A stretch of DNA of 64,000 nucleotides from NCBI GenBank assembly GCA_001839685.1, contig MLAK01000695.1, positions 1-64,000 of the forward strand. Reading direction: 5' to 3'. The stretch comes from Tritrichomonas foetus (lineage: Eukaryota > Parabasalia > Tritrichomonadida > Tritrichomonadidae). Below the pieces are notes generated by a model, which did no database searches, was not told the origin of the DNA, and saw only the letters and a list, made by a program, of their open reading frames with translations. The position numbers and the translations under genes were made by a program. Below are positions 61,519 to 64,000 of the stretch, piece by piece (the stretch's first letter is position 1; each line of letters starts with the position of its first letter).

Positions 61519-61996
61519 GCTCTGCTTTAGATTTTTACTTGATAATTTTTTCTAACTTCTCTTCAATTGATATTATTGTTTGATCTTATTTTTGGATGTA
61601 TGTTGAGTAACCCATGAAGATGATCATTTCACTTCACATTTCTGTTTGGCAGAATATCGCCCACAAAGGAAAAATATTGAATCACCAACACATTAAAATA
61701 TCAAAATTCATTAAATAATGATAATACCTTTCGTTACATATTAGTTGGTTGAAAAAATAGATTCGAGGGAGAGAAATCTATACAAAATTTTGTATAGATT
61801 TTCGTTTACAAATTTGAATAACTAAATCACTTCATTTCACATATTATATGACCAAAAAAGAATTCAACACACTTTGTGAATAGATTTTGAATTCATATGA
61901 ATTCTTTGAAATTTCTGTGTATAATTCAAAATTCATAGATTTTTTTTCAAAATCTTTTCCCAAAATATAAAAAAAGAAGAAAAATACTTTCCAAAA
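61519..61996. other. Divergent intergenic region, no gene seen
   Basis: AT-rich spacer between the broken minus-strand gene and the TBL1-like gene. No feature is recognised; it presumably contains the TBL1-like promoter. Confidence 0.4.
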
Positions 61997-63352
61997 ATGG
62001 CGATTACAAGCTACGATGTGAATAATTTAGTTTGGCGCTATTTAAGCGAGAGTGGATTCCAACATTCAGCATTTCTTTTTCGATCAGAGTCGTTGATTGA
62101 CGAACCAGATTCAGCAAATCCGATCGTTCCCGATTCGCTTATTACAATTCTACAAAAGGCTATTCTATACATGAAGCTGGAAAAAATTGTCAAAGTTGCA
62201 AAGCGTGATGAAAATAATGAATTACATTCTCAAATAAATGAACTGGAGAAGCATTTTCCAACGCTTGCCGAACCGCCACCAAGAATTCCAACTCCTAGAC
62301 AGCCAATTTCGCTCGCAGTAACCCCAGAAGTCGCTCAGATTTTACACGGCCATCAATTATGCGTTTTCGGATGCAGTTGGTCGCCAGACGGAACTTTATT
62401 GGCAACTGCAAGTGCCGACGGTACATCCATCATTTGGACGATGAATAATGACAAGCCAGTGAGTCGGAAAATATTAGGAGCCATTCCAGCAGTTCTCAAT
62501 ACCGATCATGGCATTACAACAATTGACTGGAATAGCAGTGGGACACTTTTTGCCACAGGCTCATTTGACACTTTTGTAAAAATTTACCATTCCGATGGAA
62601 ATTTATATGCATCACTTAACGGGCACACCCACAGCGTTTTTGTTGTGCGCTTTAATCCATCTGGTAAATATATTGTCACTTGTAGCGCTGACCATACAGC
62701 TATTTTATGGTCAGTTCACCCCCCTCAAATTTTGCATGTTTTTAATCATCATACAGACACAATTTTAGATGTATCCTGGAAAGATAATTCTATATTTGCA
62801 ACAGCATCAGCCGACACAACTATTGGAATATGCAACGTAAGTGGTGCAGATCACTTTTTAAGAGGGCATACTGGACATGTAACAGCTGTTGCATGGTCAA
62901 ATGACGGCGAAATGCTTGCATCAGCAAGTGAAGACCAAACTGTTCGAATATGGCAAGATAATCGTGAAACATTGGTTTTAAGTGCTCATAAAACAGGAGT
63001 ATCTTGTATAAAATGGCTTCCAAAATCTGATCATTTTCTCGTATCAGCATCTCAAGATGGAACAGTTTGCGTGTGGGACGCAAATCAAGGAACACTTATT
63101 CACCTGATTGAAGGATTTTCTAAGGATGTAATTTCACTTGCTGTTTCACCTTGTGGTCAATATATCGCTTTCAGTGGTGTTGGTGTGACAATTCAAGTGG
63201 CGAAAGCTTTAACCGGTGAAAAAATAGCAGTAATTACTGGAACAACACCAATTTATGAAATTCAATGGGATCCATCAGGAAGATATCTCGCAATTTGCTT
63301 TGATGATTCAACTGTTGCAGTTTTGCAATCAGCAATTTATCTCAATCCATAA
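61997..63352 (+). CDS. TBL1/TBL1XR1-like corepressor (LisH plus WD40)
   Basis: This 451-residue protein starts at the ATG at 61997. The N-terminal LisH motif (VNNLVWRYLSESGFQHSAFLF, about residues 8-29) matches TBL1/TBL1XR1 almost exactly in spacing. A helical segment with VPDSLITILQKAILY then follows. From about residue 113 there are seven or eight WD40 repeats, with units such as LHGHQLCVFGCSWSPDGTLLA and SASEDQTVRIWQD. Animal TBL1/TBL1XR1, yeast Sif2 and plant HOS15 are subunits of histone deacetylase corepressor complexes (NCoR/SMRT, SET3). The protein should be nuclear. Together with the TRRAP-like gene at the other end of the window it contributes opposing chromatin functions; the pairing is not evidence of linkage. 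Confidence 0.87.
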   Translation: MAITSYDVNNLVWRYLSESGFQHSAFLFRSESLIDEPDSANPIVPDSLITILQKAILYMKLEKIVKVAKRDENNELHSQINELEKHFPTLAEPPPRIPTPRQPISLAVTPEVAQILHGHQLCVFGCSWSPDGTLLATASADGTSIIWTMNNDKPVSRKILGAIPAVLNTDHGITTIDWNSSGTLFATGSFDTFVKIYHSDGNLYASLNGHTHSVFVVRFNPSGKYIVTCSADHTAILWSVHPPQILHVFNHHTDTILDVSWKDNSIFATASADTTIGICNVSGADHFLRGHTGHVTAVAWSNDGEMLASASEDQTVRIWQDNRETLVLSAHKTGVSCIKWLPKSDHFLVSASQDGTVCVWDANQGTLIHLIEGFSKDVISLAVSPCGQYIAFSGVGVTIQVAKALTGEKIAVITGTTPIYEIQWDPSGRYLAICFDDSTVAVLQSAIYLNP

Positions 63353-64000
63353 TTTATTAGATAGAATATATCTCTTATGGACACTTTTATTGTCAAAAAA
63401 GTGCTCCTTATTATCAAAAAATGTCCATAAGTAGCACCTATAATATAATATAATATGCGTACTATTTATATTGTGCTATAATTCTGTGTTATAAACATAT
63501 TTTTTGTTTTATCGAATTTCTTTTGATATATATTATAGCATTACTTATAAGTTATAGCTCAGGGTTTGAACAAAATCCTAATAAGTTAGACGTCTTTTTA
63601 TAGTTGAGAAACCCTCTTCCTAAGTATACAAGAAGTAATACAAATTTAGTTGAATTCTGATTCATCATTTATTTACTCATTCATGGAACAAGATATTATT
63701 GCCCAACAATGAAATCTCGATTGTGTATTCTAAGAGCAACAAACATTCTTTTTATGCACAAACCATTTCTTCCACATTAATTATAGAATACTACTCTCAT
63801 ATAAAAAATGGAGTTTAAATGAAATAAATTGATAATTCATCGAAGAATCCATGTGCCTAGTCATTTGGTTTTTCCGAGTCATTTTGGGCAAATACATTTC
63901 TCTTTAGTTATTAAGTTTCAAAACACGTGCTAAAATTAAATTAACAAAAATGACGAAGATATGAAAGATATGAAGAATGTGGCATTTCTTTTTTTTCTAT
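63353..64000. other. 3' flank with short inverted repeat, no gene seen
   Basis: AT-rich DNA. A 10-bp perfect inverted repeat (CTTATGGACA at 63374-63383 with TGTCCATAAG at 63422-63431) lies 22 bases after the TBL1-like stop. No gene begins before the window ends. Confidence 0.5.

Overview
This window looks like nuclear DNA of a parabasalid flagellate, most likely a Tritrichomonas (T. foetus-like) scaffold. The DNA is AT-rich and densely packed with almost intronless eukaryotic genes on both strands. Gene content is typical of trichomonads: papain-like proteases, a CK1 kinase, degenerate kinases, a two-repeat Myb protein, ankyrin and RCC1/BTB relics, Rab and Rac GTPases, and an intraflagellar transport protein. 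The one intron I can infer ends in a trichomonad-style 3' signal (CTAACATACAG). A 482-bp N gap and scattered single n bases show a short-read draft assembly. The species name is inference; the broad lineage is well supported.

Layout. 0.6-14.4 kb: a secreted C1 cysteine protease, a 9.1-kb Tra1/TRRAP-type pseudokinase gene and, on the minus strand, a probable SAPS (PP6 regulatory) protein. 14.5-18.5 kb: an intron-containing tRNA-Tyr, a decayed ankyrin gene, a GC-richer long hairpin and a pseudokinase. 18.8-29.6 kb: a beta-propeller-like protein, a small basic protein, AP-3 delta interrupted by an in-frame TAA, a nuclear-looking coiled-coil protein, an Lgd/CC2D1-like C2 protein and a secreted folate-receptor-like protein. 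30.3-41 kb: an unidentified relic, a Myb protein, a SCAMP, a spliced Rac GTPase whose 3' end is copied as an 81-bp perfect inverted repeat, CCT-epsilon, a Rab, a 14-bp minisatellite carrying the N gap, and a tail-anchored Hsp20/CS plus TPR protein resembling the hydrogenosomal import receptors Tom36/Tom46. 41.5-53 kb: an RCC1/BTB relic, a large ankyrin protein, a kinase with a Sel1 repeat, a UAS plus SUMO-like protein, CK1 and a WD40 protein. 53-64 kb: a decayed basic ORF in a region with ambiguous bases, a small single-pass membrane protein, a coiled-coil protein, IFT80, an acidic hypothetical protein, a broken Q-rich gene and a TBL1-type LisH-WD40 corepressor.

The genes are not arranged as operons; each seems to be transcribed separately. 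Functionally they cover chromatin regulation (TRRAP, TBL1, Myb), membrane traffic (AP-3, SCAMP, Rab, Lgd-like), protein folding and turnover (CCT5, UAS/SUMO-like), the flagellum (IFT80), signalling (Rac, CK1, other kinases, SAPS) and hydrogenosome import. The ORF calls often begin at TTG; I moved starts to the first in-frame ATG. The most notable observations are the 13-nt first exon and 81-bp inverted repeat at Rac, the in-frame stop in AP-3 delta, the Tom36/46-like receptor, the mismatched intron-bearing tRNA-Tyr and the long hairpin near 16.6 kb.
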